DNA of 31,311 nucleotides from a candidate division WOR-1 bacterium RIFOXYB2_FULL_48_7 (lineage in GTDB: Bacteria; Margulisbacteria; WOR-1; O2-12-FULL-45-9; XYB2-FULL-48-7), in the NCBI GenBank assembly GCA_001771615.1, contig MEUF01000046.1, positions 1,639 to 32,949 of the forward strand, in the 5' to 3' direction. The translations under genes were made by a program, and so were the position numbers. Positions 6,909-14,604 of the stretch are shown here, in pieces (the stretch's first letter is position 1; every line of letters starts with the position of its first letter). The notes beneath the pieces are model-generated. The model worked only from the letters and a program-made list of their open reading frames with translations. It was not told the origin of the DNA and did no database searches.

Positions 6909-7675
6909 AGACTGCTGGTTACTAATAATCGCCAAACGGTCCCGTGCAGGCTGATCGTTGTCCATTCAGCCCTTTTTGTTGATTGGTATTCATAGGTCCC
7001 GCTGCCGGTCGCATCACTGATGACCTGTTGGGCTAATTTTAATAAAGTAGGGGAGTTACGGTACATCGGGTCGGCAAAGGTCATGCGGCCGATTTGCAGG
7101 ATATCCTGGTCATAAATCACCCGACCGGTCGGCTCAATAGCCATAAAAGAGACATTCGGCTCAAATTGATACCCCTTCAAAACATTCCTGATCAGGGCAT
7201 CGGGTTTAAAGATAACGCTTAGGTAACCTTTGACTTCTGTAGAGGTTATGATCGGATAACCGAGAGAAACCGCATAGAAACCTTCGACAGTTTTAAAGGT
7301 CCCGCTCAGGACTGGCCGCCCTGTTTTGACCAGTTTGATAATATGTGCCTGCTGGCTAATATCTGAACCGATGGCCTGACGATAGGTTGGCGGTTCAACC
7401 TGGGTGATGATGCCGGCCGGTGAAACGATTACCGCATCAACCACCGTTTGATTGTTGGCAAAAATGTTAAAGAGGATTTCCCGTACGCCAATCTTGTCAT
7501 TTGTGGCTGACAGGGCAAGAGCCGCGGTGGAAACTGTCTTGTCCAGGGATGATAATTGTTCTGTCACTTGTTGTTGGACTTGAGACAATTTTGGCGGAGG
7601 CGGCTGTCCCATCGCCAATAAGCTTGGGGCGGCAGTCAATAGAATCAGCAAAGACATTAGTAATCGGATAATCAT
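6905..7675 (-). CDS. Secreted Cache-domain protein without output domain
   Basis: 256 aa with a signal peptide at 1-21 (ends LLA). A helical segment (about 30-60, SQVQQQVTEQLSSLDKTVS) leads into a Cache-type sensor fold: IVSPAGIITQVEP, the GRPVLSGTF strand and EGFYAVSLGYPI, then GYLSVIFKPDALI, typical of the PAS-like extracytoplasmic sensors of chemoreceptors and kinases. A second small unit follows with MAIEPTGRVIYDQD. Unlike usual Cache proteins it has no C-terminal membrane helix, HAMP, kinase or MCP domain, so it is a free periplasmic binding protein or a detached sensor subunit. Its ATG overlaps the stop of the RNase HI-like gene (ATGA, 7672-7675), so the two are co-translated. Ligand and partner are unknown. 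Confidence 0.72.
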   Translation of the reverse strand: MIIRLLMSLLILLTAAPSLLAMGQPPPPKLSQVQQQVTEQLSSLDKTVSTAALALSATNDKIGVREILFNIFANNQTVVDAVIVSPAGIITQVEPPTYRQAIGSDISQQAHIIKLVKTGRPVLSGTFKTVEGFYAVSLGYPIITSTEVKGYLSVIFKPDALIRNVLKGYQFEPNVSFMAIEPTGRVIYDQDILQIGRMTFADPMYRNSPTLLKLAQQVISDATGSGTYEYQSTKRAEWTTISLHGTVWRLLVTSSL

Positions 7676-8079
7676 TTGTTGCTAATTATACTATCAATTC
7701 CCAGGTTGGCCAAATCGTCAGCTTCCCGGTTGTTATTACGGGGAATATGGATAGCTTTAAAATGGGTAAATTTTCTTGATAAGGCCATCAATTGGCAAAA
7801 AAGCGGCTGCAGTCCTTCATTTTTTACCCTGTATTCACCTTTGATCTGTTTGATCATTAATTCGGAATCGGCATATAGCTCAACATCTTTTGCCCCCAAG
7901 ATCACAGCCTCTGTCAAACCGCGCAAAGCGGCGGTGTATTCGGCAATGTTATTGGTAGCCAGGCCAATATATTCGCCGATTTGCAGCAGTGTTTTTCCCT
8001 GACATTTAATGACAATACCAATCCCGGCCTGACCAGGATTGTTCCTGGATGCTCCGTCGGTATAAACTTGAACTTTCAT
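7672..8079 (-). CDS. RNase HI-like protein
   Basis: 135 aa from the ATG at 8079; an in-frame TTG at 8115 is rejected because it is the T of a -35 box. The protein opens with VYTDGASRNNPGQAGIG, the first catalytic Asp strand of RNase H. NNIAEYTAALRGL carries the catalytic Glu, YADSEL the third acidic residue, and NNNREADDLANLG the C-terminal Asp. All four DEDD residues are present. This short form resembles the RNase HI family found in many Gram-positive and candidate phyla, which cleaves RNA in RNA-DNA hybrids, more than it resembles E. coli RnhA (155 aa). There is no Shine-Dalgarno sequence, and the promoter -10 lies 7 nt before the ATG, so the message is probably leaderless. It is coupled to the Cache gene. 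Confidence 0.88.
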   Translation of the reverse strand: MKVQVYTDGASRNNPGQAGIGIVIKCQGKTLLQIGEYIGLATNNIAEYTAALRGLTEAVILGAKDVELYADSELMIKQIKGEYRVKNEGLQPLFCQLMALSRKFTHFKAIHIPRNNNREADDLANLGIDSIISNK

Positions 8080-8086
8080 TTGCTTT

Positions 8087-8115
8087 AGCATACGTAGATC
8101 TTCTGGCGTTGTCAA
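8087..8115 (-). promoter_or_regulatory. Sigma-70 promoter of the RNase H-like gene
   Basis: Minus strand: perfect TTGACA (8110-8115), 17-nt spacer, TATGCT (8087-8092). The -10 ends 7 nt before the ATG at 8079, so transcription would begin at or next to the start codon. It is back to back with the promoter of the gene at 8136. Confidence 0.65.
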
Positions 8116-8117
8116 TG

Positions 8118-8126
8118 TGGTATACT
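8118..8126 (+). promoter_or_regulatory. Extended -10 promoter of the secreted 167-aa protein gene
   Basis: TGg followed by TATACT (8121-8126), ending 9 nt before the ATG at 8136. No good -35 is visible, as expected for an extended -10. A leaderless or near-leaderless message is predicted. Confidence 0.5.
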
Positions 8127-8135
8127 AGCTGGCAA

Positions 8136-8639
8136 ATGAAATATGCCTGCTTAGTAATTCTATTAGTTGGCGCCCTGATTAGCCCGCCGGTTGAGGCGAA
8201 AGGTGATGAATGGCGGCAATATCGGGGAGCCTGGTTTGAAATCAGTTACCCGGACGGATTTTCCATTCAAGAAAACCTGCCCAGCGCTACATCAGATAAT
8301 GGTTTTGATGATGTATTTTTCTTGTCACCTGATAAGCAGATAACCTTTTATGTTTTTTCCCCGCAATGGAGCGGCACGCCCGATGAAAGGATCTGGCCCA
8401 ACCTAAATGCGGAAAATATAATTAAGAAATTTATCAAGGAAGATGGGGAAATCACCTCGACTTTCTTCGTTGTCAGGGCAAAAGATGGGAGTTATTGGCG
8501 AATTATCGAAGACCAGAAGGCTGAAGAGACTAATACCAGAAGGACCTTTGCCTTTAAATATAAAGATAAACAAAGTTATGAAAAGTATCGCCACACTTAT
8601 GAAGTCTTTAAGGGATCATTAATCCAGGAAGCCGATTAA
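8136..8639 (+). CDS. Secreted protein of unknown function (PsbP-like/YP-motif type)
   Basis: 167 aa from the ATG at 8136, chosen because it opens directly with a signal peptide (residues 1-22, ending VEA) and a -10 box lies 9 nt upstream; a longer reading frame to 8049 would cross that promoter. The mature part starts with YRGAWFEISYPDGFSIQ, resembling the opening strand of small secreted beta-sheet domains of the PsbP/DUF1795 kind. It then has alternating strands and helices ending in YEVFKGSLI. No catalytic motif is visible. It is divergent from the RNase H/Cache pair over 56 nt and is not obviously in an operon with the gene at 8680. The function is unknown. Confidence 0.72.
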   Translation: MKYACLVILLVGALISPPVEAKGDEWRQYRGAWFEISYPDGFSIQENLPSATSDNGFDDVFFLSPDKQITFYVFSPQWSGTPDERIWPNLNAENIIKKFIKEDGEITSTFFVVRAKDGSYWRIIEDQKAEETNTRRTFAFKYKDKQSYEKYRHTYEVFKGSLIQEAD

Positions 8640-8679
8640 CTCCGTAAATTACTGAAATTCCCCCCAAAAAATACGATAA

Positions 8680-9666
8680 ATGTCTGATATGCTTATCAGG
8701 CCTGTTAACCCGCTAATTACCAAAGCCGAGATTAAACAGCAATTGGTCCGGCAAGTTGAATTGCAACGTGGAGCAGCTGGCCCGCGGGCCATTGTCTTTT
8801 GCGGCACACATGAGCCCTTGGAGAGGACCCTGCAAACTGTGCCGGCATTAAGGTCCAGATTTGGTGATAGGGGAATTGTTTTTGTTGAAAGCCCAATTGA
8901 ACATCGGCCGGCCGAATTTTTTGCCGGTGTTTTTGATCTATTAAGAGCCCGGGTGGCGCAAATGGCTACCGATCTCCCCCCTGATCTCCCGTTACGGCTT
9001 GATCAACGCTTGGCCATCACCGCTCAATTCCCCCAATTATTGAAGGCAATGCAGTCAGTGAGTGATCAATGTTTAAAAAAGTTTGCTTCTCTTTGGCAGA
9101 ATGGTGGAGTAAAAAACTCGGCCTGGGACCTTAGTTTTATCGTCGAACCGTTGGTGTATGAAAACTTTCCTGCCCACGGTTTGTTAAATGGGGATCGAAG
9201 GGAGCTCTTTGGCCTGCCGCAATATTTGACTGAACGCTTTTTTGCCGACTTGCTGGCAGAACAATATCCCGGAGTGCCGTTTTATTCCCTGCATTTGAGC
9301 CCAAAAATGCCCACCCCCAAAATGCTTATTGGCACGGCCAAAGTCCGGGAGGCAGGCTTGGCATTACCTGATGATTGGAGCTTTCAGGATATGGCTTTTC
9401 CGACCGGACCAAAGGTCAACTTTGACATGATCCGCTTCCAGAAGTCGGTCTTTTATGGCGTGATAGAGGTTGAAGCTCCGATGGGGGACCTGGATTATGA
9501 AGTCAATGATTTCATGAAAGCTTTAATGGGAAGTTATTTCTTCTTTGCCGGGGTGAGGGGAGAAACGATTGCCTATTTCCGGGCCTCCAGCCCGACCGAA
9601 TCGGAACAAATCCTGCAGGGTTTTACCGAAGGGATTGAATTGTTAGAAACCGCAAACCCTTTGTAG
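8680..9666 (+). CDS. Hypothetical protein, 328 aa
   Basis: I do not recognise this protein. It is 328 aa, has no signal peptide and no membrane helix, and reads as a soluble mixed alpha/beta protein. The N-terminal half has AIVFCGTHEPLERTL (about 38-52) and GIVFVESPIEH (about 69-79), like strand-loop-helix units of a Rossmann-type fold. The C-terminal half has PFYSLHLSPKMPTPKMLIG and SYFFFAGVRGETIAYFR. No Walker, GxGxxG or metal motif stands out. The start is uncertain: the ATG at 8680 is only 3 nt from a TACGAT box (8672-8677), so the ATG at 8689 may be used. No ribosome binding site is seen. Its last 24 nt overlap the 3' end of PolX on the opposite strand. Confidence 0.68.
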   Translation: MSDMLIRPVNPLITKAEIKQQLVRQVELQRGAAGPRAIVFCGTHEPLERTLQTVPALRSRFGDRGIVFVESPIEHRPAEFFAGVFDLLRARVAQMATDLPPDLPLRLDQRLAITAQFPQLLKAMQSVSDQCLKKFASLWQNGGVKNSAWDLSFIVEPLVYENFPAHGLLNGDRRELFGLPQYLTERFFADLLAEQYPGVPFYSLHLSPKMPTPKMLIGTAKVREAGLALPDDWSFQDMAFPTGPKVNFDMIRFQKSVFYGVIEVEAPMGDLDYEVNDFMKALMGSYFFFAGVRGETIAYFRASSPTESEQILQGFTEGIELLETANPL

Positions 9667-11364
9667 TTTGGCCAGCGGCCAGGTATTGACGACGTCCTGT
9701 TTTTCCAGCCAGCCGCGACGCGCCGTAATTACTCCATATTTCATCAACCCCAGCTGGTCGGTGGCGTGCGCATCGGTGGAAATAGCTATTTTTACCCCGG
9801 CCGCCTTGGCAGCCCGGCAATAAAAATCGGTCAGGTCCAGGCGTTTGGGATGTGCATTTACCTCCAGGATACAACGGTATTTTGCGGCTGCTTTGATAAC
9901 CGCGTTTAGGTCGACGGCATAAGCTTCCCTTTCTCCCAGCAGACGACCGGTTGGATGGGCCAGAATGCTGCCCGGTAAACGCTGCATGGCCTTGATAATA
10001 CGGGCGGTCATTTGTTCCCGCGGCATTTTAAAATTGGAATGAACGGCCAGTACCGCCAGGTCAAGCTGTTTAATGATTTCCCCTGGAAGATCAAGCGAAC
10101 CATCGGGCAGGATATCAATCTCTGCTCCTGCCAATAGCCTGATACCGCTTATATTTTTAGCTGCCAATTTGATTTTGTGAAGGTTTGCGCTGGATTTGCC
10201 GGCGTCCAAGCCATGCGCGACCCTGGTTGATTGGGTGTGGTCGGTGATGAGGATATATTCATAGGCTAAATGCTTCGCTGCCTTGGCCATCTCCTCAAGG
10301 CTGTTTTCCCCATCAGTCGCTGTGGTATGCATATGCAAATCTCCCCTGATGTCGCCTAATTCAATTAACCGGGGGATCTTGCCGGCTGCGGCGGCAGTAA
10401 ATTCCCCGCGCATTTCCCGCAGTTCAGGAGGGATGTATTGCAGACCAAACTTTGAAAACATTTCTTCTTCTGTTTGGCCGCCAATTTGTCGTCCTTTGGC
10501 ATCAAAAATACCATATTCGGAAACTTTCCAGCCTTTTTTTTGGGCCAGTTGGCGGATGTGGATGTTGTGCCCTTTGGAGCCGGTAAAATAATGAGCCGCG
10601 GCGCCAAAGCTTTTTGCCGGGACAACCCGCAGGTCGGCTTGCATGCCGTTATGCATGACAATGGCCGACTTTGTCTCACCATGAGCCAGGACCGATTTGA
10701 CCAGTTTAAGGGAGACAAATTTATCCATAATCGGCTTTGGTTTGTCCGAGATAACAAGGATATCCAGATCGCCGACTGTTTCCTGGCCGCGCCGCAGGCT
10801 GCCGCAGGGGAGGATTTTCTTGGCCTCTTTAAGCTTTTCTAGCTCCTCAACGATCATTGCGGCATGAACCGTGGCATCATCTAATAAAAACCTGCCATGG
10901 CTGGCTTCCTTAAAACCGATTCCCCGGAGGATGTTGGCCTCCTTTTTTTCTCCCATTCCTGGAAGATGCTGCAATTTGCCGGCTTGCGCCGCCATTTTTA
11001 ATTTATTAAGTGAGTCGATGCCAAGCTTTTTATACAGCAATTGGGCGGTTTTGGGCCCCATACCGGGGATGTTGATCAGTTCAAGTATCCCTTTGGGAAA
11101 TTCCCTGGCTAGTGCCTTTTGGGAGGCGATTTTACCTGTCTTGAGGTACTCTTCGATTTTTAGTGAAAGGTCATGGCCGATACCTGGAATCTCCTGGAGC
11201 GCTTTCAAACCACCGCTCCGATAAACATCAGTTAGATCTACAGAAAGGGATTCAAGGTTTCTTGCCGCCCGCTGATAGGCCCTGATTTTGAAAGGATTAT
11301 CCTGTTTTATCTCAAGCAGTTCAGCGATCTGATTGAAGATACTGGCAATTTCCTTATTATCCAT
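9643..11364 (-). CDS. polX: DNA polymerase/3'-5' exonuclease PolX
   Basis: 573 aa, the size of bacterial PolX (about 570). The N-terminal 8-kDa-like helical domain (1-90) and helix-hairpin-helix motifs (IPGIGHDL at 59-66, IPGMGPKTA at 99-107, LPGMGEKKE at 134-142) bind DNA. The family X nucleotidyltransferase palm has GSLRR at 188-192 and the catalytic Asp residues at 199, 201 and 244. The C-terminal PHP domain begins at GDLHMHT (341-347) with further His/Asp metal ligands (ITDHTQS, AHPTGR, STDAHA). It fills and trims gaps in base excision and end-joining repair. It is the last gene of the minus-strand operon and overlaps the DJ-1 gene by 8 nt. Confidence 0.95.
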   Translation of the reverse strand: MDNKEIASIFNQIAELLEIKQDNPFKIRAYQRAARNLESLSVDLTDVYRSGGLKALQEIPGIGHDLSLKIEEYLKTGKIASQKALAREFPKGILELINIPGMGPKTAQLLYKKLGIDSLNKLKMAAQAGKLQHLPGMGEKKEANILRGIGFKEASHGRFLLDDATVHAAMIVEELEKLKEAKKILPCGSLRRGQETVGDLDILVISDKPKPIMDKFVSLKLVKSVLAHGETKSAIVMHNGMQADLRVVPAKSFGAAAHYFTGSKGHNIHIRQLAQKKGWKVSEYGIFDAKGRQIGGQTEEEMFSKFGLQYIPPELREMRGEFTAAAAGKIPRLIELGDIRGDLHMHTTATDGENSLEEMAKAAKHLAYEYILITDHTQSTRVAHGLDAGKSSANLHKIKLAAKNISGIRLLAGAEIDILPDGSLDLPGEIIKQLDLAVLAVHSNFKMPREQMTARIIKAMQRLPGSILAHPTGRLLGEREAYAVDLNAVIKAAAKYRCILEVNAHPKRLDLTDFYCRAAKAAGVKIAISTDAHATDQLGLMKYGVITARRGWLEKQDVVNTWPLAKLQRVCGF

Positions 11365-11866
11365 GGGACAAGGCCCTGACTATCGCTTCTCCCCAAGCTG
11401 TTGCCGATTTTGGACCATCGGCGGTGATGATTCGACCATCAACTTCCACCCCTTGTCCGGTAAAAACCGCTCCGTAGCTGGCAAAATCGCCCGTATCTGT
11501 GAACATAGTCGCCTTTTTTCCTTTCAGCGCCCCCGCACGAGCCAAAATTGGCGGGGCACCGCAGATCGCGCCTATAATTTTGCCTTTTAATACAGCTTCC
11601 TGAATAATTTGGTGGGCTAGAGGAGAGTCGTAAAAAACATTGGCTCCCGGACCGCCAACAAACAGCAGTGCGGCAAAATCATCTAGCTTAAGGTCGGCAA
11701 TTGTTTTCTCAACCTGGACCTGTAAACCAAATTTCCCTTGGGCAGTGCCTGTTTTGTCGGAAAATGTTTCTACCAGTACACCGGCATGTTCCAAAACTGA
11801 TTTTGGTTCCAGGTATTCTTCATCTCGAAACATTGAAAAGGCGATGACCATGGCGACTTTTTTCAT
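11357..11866 (-). CDS. DJ-1/PfpI family protein (class I glutamine amidotransferase-like)
   Basis: 169 aa, typical length. The nucleophile elbow GAICGAP puts the reactive Cys at 102; RDEEYLEP at 14-21 supplies the conserved Glu that lowers its pKa; FVGGPGA at 69-75 is the oxyanion-loop motif. The family includes protein/nucleotide deglycases, glyoxalase III, chaperones and PfpI-like peptidases; the exact activity cannot be told from sequence. It would be cytoplasmic. It starts at the base where the upstream secreted-protein gene ends (11866) and overlaps polX by 8 nt, so it is inside the seven-gene operon. Repair or stress protection beside PolX is plausible. Confidence 0.9.
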   Translation of the reverse strand: MKKVAMVIAFSMFRDEEYLEPKSVLEHAGVLVETFSDKTGTAQGKFGLQVQVEKTIADLKLDDFAALLFVGGPGANVFYDSPLAHQIIQEAVLKGKIIGAICGAPPILARAGALKGKKATMFTDTGDFASYGAVFTGQGVEVDGRIITADGPKSATAWGEAIVRALSHG

Positions 11867-12348
11867 CAGTTGCTTCTCATGATAAGTATTTCTGTCAGTA
11901 GGGAATGCTGGTCTGGCCCGTTAAAAGTAAAAACAATCTGGCTTTTTCCCTTTGGTTTATAGGCAATCATTTGGTCGTGGAAATTATCCGGTTTCATAGG
12001 CAGAGTACGAAATAACTTGCCATAATGGGCTATCACGTCCGCATAAGTCACAGTCAATTCCGGCCGGATGGTCAGGACAACCGAGGTGAAATCATATTTG
12101 GTCAGGTTGATAATGACTGTTTTGTAAAGCGGATGTTTATGCCTGGTATCTTCCACATAATCCCAGCCGCCGGGATGATGGCGTTTGGCAAAGGCGCATT
12201 GGCCAAAAAAATCATCAAGTGTTTTCATCGATTGGGCGGTGGCGATATAATCAAGCGAACGGAAGACCAATTTCGAGGTTGCTACCGGTGTGACTGCGGA
12301 CAGGCCGGTAGAAAATAGGAGTAACAGTCCAATAATTCTATAGAACAA
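11866..12348 (-). CDS. Secreted protein of unknown function, 160 aa
   Basis: I do not recognise it. Residues 1-18 form a signal peptide (ends LSA), so the protein is probably periplasmic. The mature part has an early helix (about 36-50), a His-rich patch (AKRHHPGG, TRHKHPL at about 54-72) and alternating strands in the second half ending in a hydrophobic strand (LLTEILIMRS). The His-rich patch could bind metal, but no known motif is visible. The gene is 3 nt downstream of the site-2 protease gene and abuts the DJ-1 gene, so it is certainly co-transcribed with them. Confidence 0.7.
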   Translation of the reverse strand: MFYRIIGLLLLFSTGLSAVTPVATSKLVFRSLDYIATAQSMKTLDDFFGQCAFAKRHHPGGWDYVEDTRHKHPLYKTVIINLTKYDFTSVVLTIRPELTVTYADVIAHYGKLFRTLPMKPDNFHDQMIAYKPKGKSQIVFTFNGPDQHSLLTEILIMRSN

Positions 12349-12351
12349 TGT

Positions 12352-13476
12352 TTAACCCCCTAATTCGGTTTTCAATTCGAATAATCGCATGACATCCCGT
12401 TGGGATACCAAGCCGATCAACCGATTATTATCTATCACCAGCAACCTGCCCAAACCATTGTTAGCCATTTTGAGCATAGCCTGCGAAACATCAAGCTCCT
12501 TGCTGGCCGTGAAATCCTCGCTGATCGGCAGCATTATTTCTTTGACGGACAGTTCAGGCCACTTTTCTCTGGGAATTTCCTTGATGGCATGAAAAGAGGT
12601 CAAGCCAAGCAGCTGGTCATTTTCGACTACCGGAAAAGTTGTAAAGCGAAAACGGAAAAAATATTCATCCAGCAATTTGTTCAGCGGCAGATCTGCCGGG
12701 ACGGTGATCAGGTTTGTTGTCATGATATTGCCAATCTTAATGCCGCTTAGGATGTTTTTCATCATGGCCTGGCGATAGCTTGTTTCGGCTGCCTCTTCCA
12801 GAAACAGGCCAATAAAGATAAACCAGATGCCGGAGATGATTGAGCCGGTGAATAAATTAAACAGCCCAATGGCAATCAGAAAAAAAGCAAATCCTTTGCC
12901 AAAGGCACTGGCAATGCCAGTGGCCTTCTTTAGGTCTCCGGAAAACCACCAGATAGCCGCCCGCAATATGCGCCCGCCATCAAGAGGGAAACCGGGGATT
13001 AAATTAAAAACTGCGACGGCCAGATTGAGCATGAGTAAATAATTAGCCAGTGTCAGCCAGTAATGGGGGAAACCGAAAATAAAACTTAGCTCACTAAGCA
13101 GGAAAAAAAGCAGGGCCAGCAGCAGGCTCATGATCGGCCCGGCTATCGCCATTTTAAATTCGACTAATGGTGTGGCTGGTTCTTCTGCCAGGTGGGCAAC
13201 ACCGCCAAAAATAAAGAGGGTGATGCCGTGTATCGGAAGTTTATTCTTAATGGCTACTAAGGAGTGGGACAATTCATGCGCCAGCAGACAGGCGAACAAC
13301 AATAGGGCGGCAATTACGGCCATCAGCCAATAGTAACCTTCAGTTAATTCCGGGTTGGTAGCCGGAAAATACCCTTTGGCCAGGGTAAAGATGATCAGCC
13401 CCAAAATGGCAAACCAGGAATAATTGATCTCAATGGGAATATCAAATATTTTGATAAGCTTAAATGTCTGTTTCAT
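12352..13476 (-). CDS. Site-2 protease family (M50) membrane metalloprotease with CBS domains
   Basis: 374 aa from the ATG at 13476 (a TTG at 13491 is less likely). HELSH at about 67-71 is the HExxH zinc site in a membrane helix, and NLIPGFPLDGGR near 158-169 supplies the third ligand Asp. There are about six transmembrane segments up to residue 235. The C-terminus (about 250-370) holds two CBS domains, with GLTSFHAI and GLVSQRDVMRLF ends, which usually bind adenine nucleotides and could gate the protease. This matches the SpoIVFB-like M50B class. Such enzymes cut membrane-embedded regulators such as anti-sigma factors or signal-peptide remnants. It overlaps the preceding small membrane-protein gene by 17 nt. 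Its substrate is unknown; the putative anti-sigma at 896 is only a speculative candidate. Confidence 0.93.
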   Translation of the reverse strand: MKQTFKLIKIFDIPIEINYSWFAILGLIIFTLAKGYFPATNPELTEGYYWLMAVIAALLLFACLLAHELSHSLVAIKNKLPIHGITLFIFGGVAHLAEEPATPLVEFKMAIAGPIMSLLLALLFFLLSELSFIFGFPHYWLTLANYLLMLNLAVAVFNLIPGFPLDGGRILRAAIWWFSGDLKKATGIASAFGKGFAFFLIAIGLFNLFTGSIISGIWFIFIGLFLEEAAETSYRQAMMKNILSGIKIGNIMTTNLITVPADLPLNKLLDEYFFRFRFTTFPVVENDQLLGLTSFHAIKEIPREKWPELSVKEIMLPISEDFTASKELDVSQAMLKMANNGLGRLLVIDNNRLIGLVSQRDVMRLFELKTELGG

Positions 13477-13714
13477 GCTTAAAAGCGTCAATAATATTAT
13501 AAAGCCAGATTACCAGTTCGGTGATGATCCCAGCCGCCAGCAACAGAACAAATAGATAGGCGTTTATTGTCAGTGCGGTATATATTGACAAAGGAATAGC
13601 AAAATAAAAAGCTAGCAGCAATAAAAGCCCTTTTTCGCCTTCGCCCTTAATAATCTGCCCCAAACCGACAATTAACAAAGAGGCCAGGGCCTCTCGCCAG
13701 AATTTTTGTTTCAT
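13460..13714 (-). CDS. Small membrane protein, TM2/DUF5683-like
   Basis: 84 aa with two or three hydrophobic segments (about 8-22, 29-48 and 51-72). The sequence VGLGQIIKGEGEKG, followed by a helix and a final WLYNIIDAFK, matches the GLGQxYxGxxxKG...DA layout of TM2-like small membrane proteins. Their function is not established. The gene overlaps both neighbours: its ATG lies 4 nt inside the LCP gene and its end runs 17 nt into the protease gene. Confidence 0.75.
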   Translation of the reverse strand: MKQKFWREALASLLIVGLGQIIKGEGEKGLLLLLAFYFAIPLSIYTALTINAYLFVLLLAAGIITELVIWLYNIIDAFKHETDI

Positions 13715-14604
13715 CGGAAATTCTCCTCAATAATCGTTTCCAAGTCGATTTTATTGATTAACCAGATAGATCCGGAAAATGAGGAGGCGCCAGGTTCACC
13801 GCCGGCCATAAAAGAGTGGAAATCGCGGCCGGAAAGCATGCGGACAAAATTAGCCAGCCGGACCAGCTGGCCCAGTGAGAGGTCGGTTTTTACATAATTT
13901 GTGGCAGTTTTTATGGCCAGGGGGGATTTAACGATATTTGACGGGCTGGCCAGGGTAACAAAAATAGTTTGCAGGACTTTTTGTTGGCGTTCAATGCGGC
14001 CTATGTCGCCAAACATATCATGACGAAAACGCAAATAATCCTGGGTCTCTTTACCGTTTAAGCGGTGCCAACCTTGTTTAAGGTTTATGTGGAGGTTTTG
14101 CGCCCGATCAGTATAGACCATGTCCTTTTCAACGTATAATTTGATCCCGCCAAGAATATCAACCAGTTTAATGACCACATAGGGATTAACCTCAATATAA
14201 TTGTCTATTTTCAGGCCAGTCAGTTCGCTGAGGGTCTTTTTTAAGAGGTCAATCCCGCCCAGTACATTGGCCGCATTGATTTTTTGTATGCCGTGTCCGG
14301 GGACGGCGACAAAGCTGTCCCTGGGGATCGACAAGACGTTGATCTTGTAGCGGGCCGGGTCAATATGCAGAATCAAGATGCTGTCAGTCCGGCCATCAAC
14401 GGTTTCCAGGGGCTCGCCGGTTTTTTTGTCAAAAGTTATATCAGTCCCGACGACCAAAATATTCAGAGGTTTGCGGACCGTGCCGACCCGGATGGTTTTT
14501 GGGATCCAACGGGGAATAAACAGGTTAGCATAAAAATATGCAATACCTAAAATAATTATCAGGATTGCCAACAAACGTGAACTATCGGCCCGTTTTCGTT
14601 TCAT
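13711..14604 (-). CDS. LytR-CpsA-Psr (LCP) family protein
   Basis: 297 aa. One N-terminal transmembrane helix (about 10-30) is followed by an extracytoplasmic LCP domain. NILVVGTD (about 48-55), DGRTDSILILHID (about 69-81), SIPRDSFV (about 92-99) and YLRFRHD (near 190-196) are the conserved blocks that hold the Asp/Arg residues binding the polyprenyl pyrophosphate head group. LCP enzymes transfer glycopolymers from lipid carriers to peptidoglycan or act as related phosphotransferases. They are best known in Gram-positives and Cyanobacteria but occur in diderm candidate phyla. The gene overlaps the nitroreductase gene by 4 nt. Confidence 0.93.
   Translation of the reverse strand: MKRKRADSSRLLAILIIILGIAYFYANLFIPRWIPKTIRVGTVRKPLNILVVGTDITFDKKTGEPLETVDGRTDSILILHIDPARYKINVLSIPRDSFVAVPGHGIQKINAANVLGGIDLLKKTLSELTGLKIDNYIEVNPYVVIKLVDILGGIKLYVEKDMVYTDRAQNLHINLKQGWHRLNGKETQDYLRFRHDMFGDIGRIERQQKVLQTIFVTLASPSNIVKSPLAIKTATNYVKTDLSLGQLVRLANFVRMLSGRDFHSFMAGGEPGASSFSGSIWLINKIDLETIIEENFR

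Noticed and set aside
8080..8115. TTG start at 8115 for the RNase H-like protein
   Set aside because: The TTG is part of a perfect TTGACA box, and the extra residues are not part of the RNase H fold.
8049..8135. Longer N-terminus for the secreted protein gene at 8136
   Set aside because: It would read through the back-to-back promoters and bury the signal peptide inside the protein.
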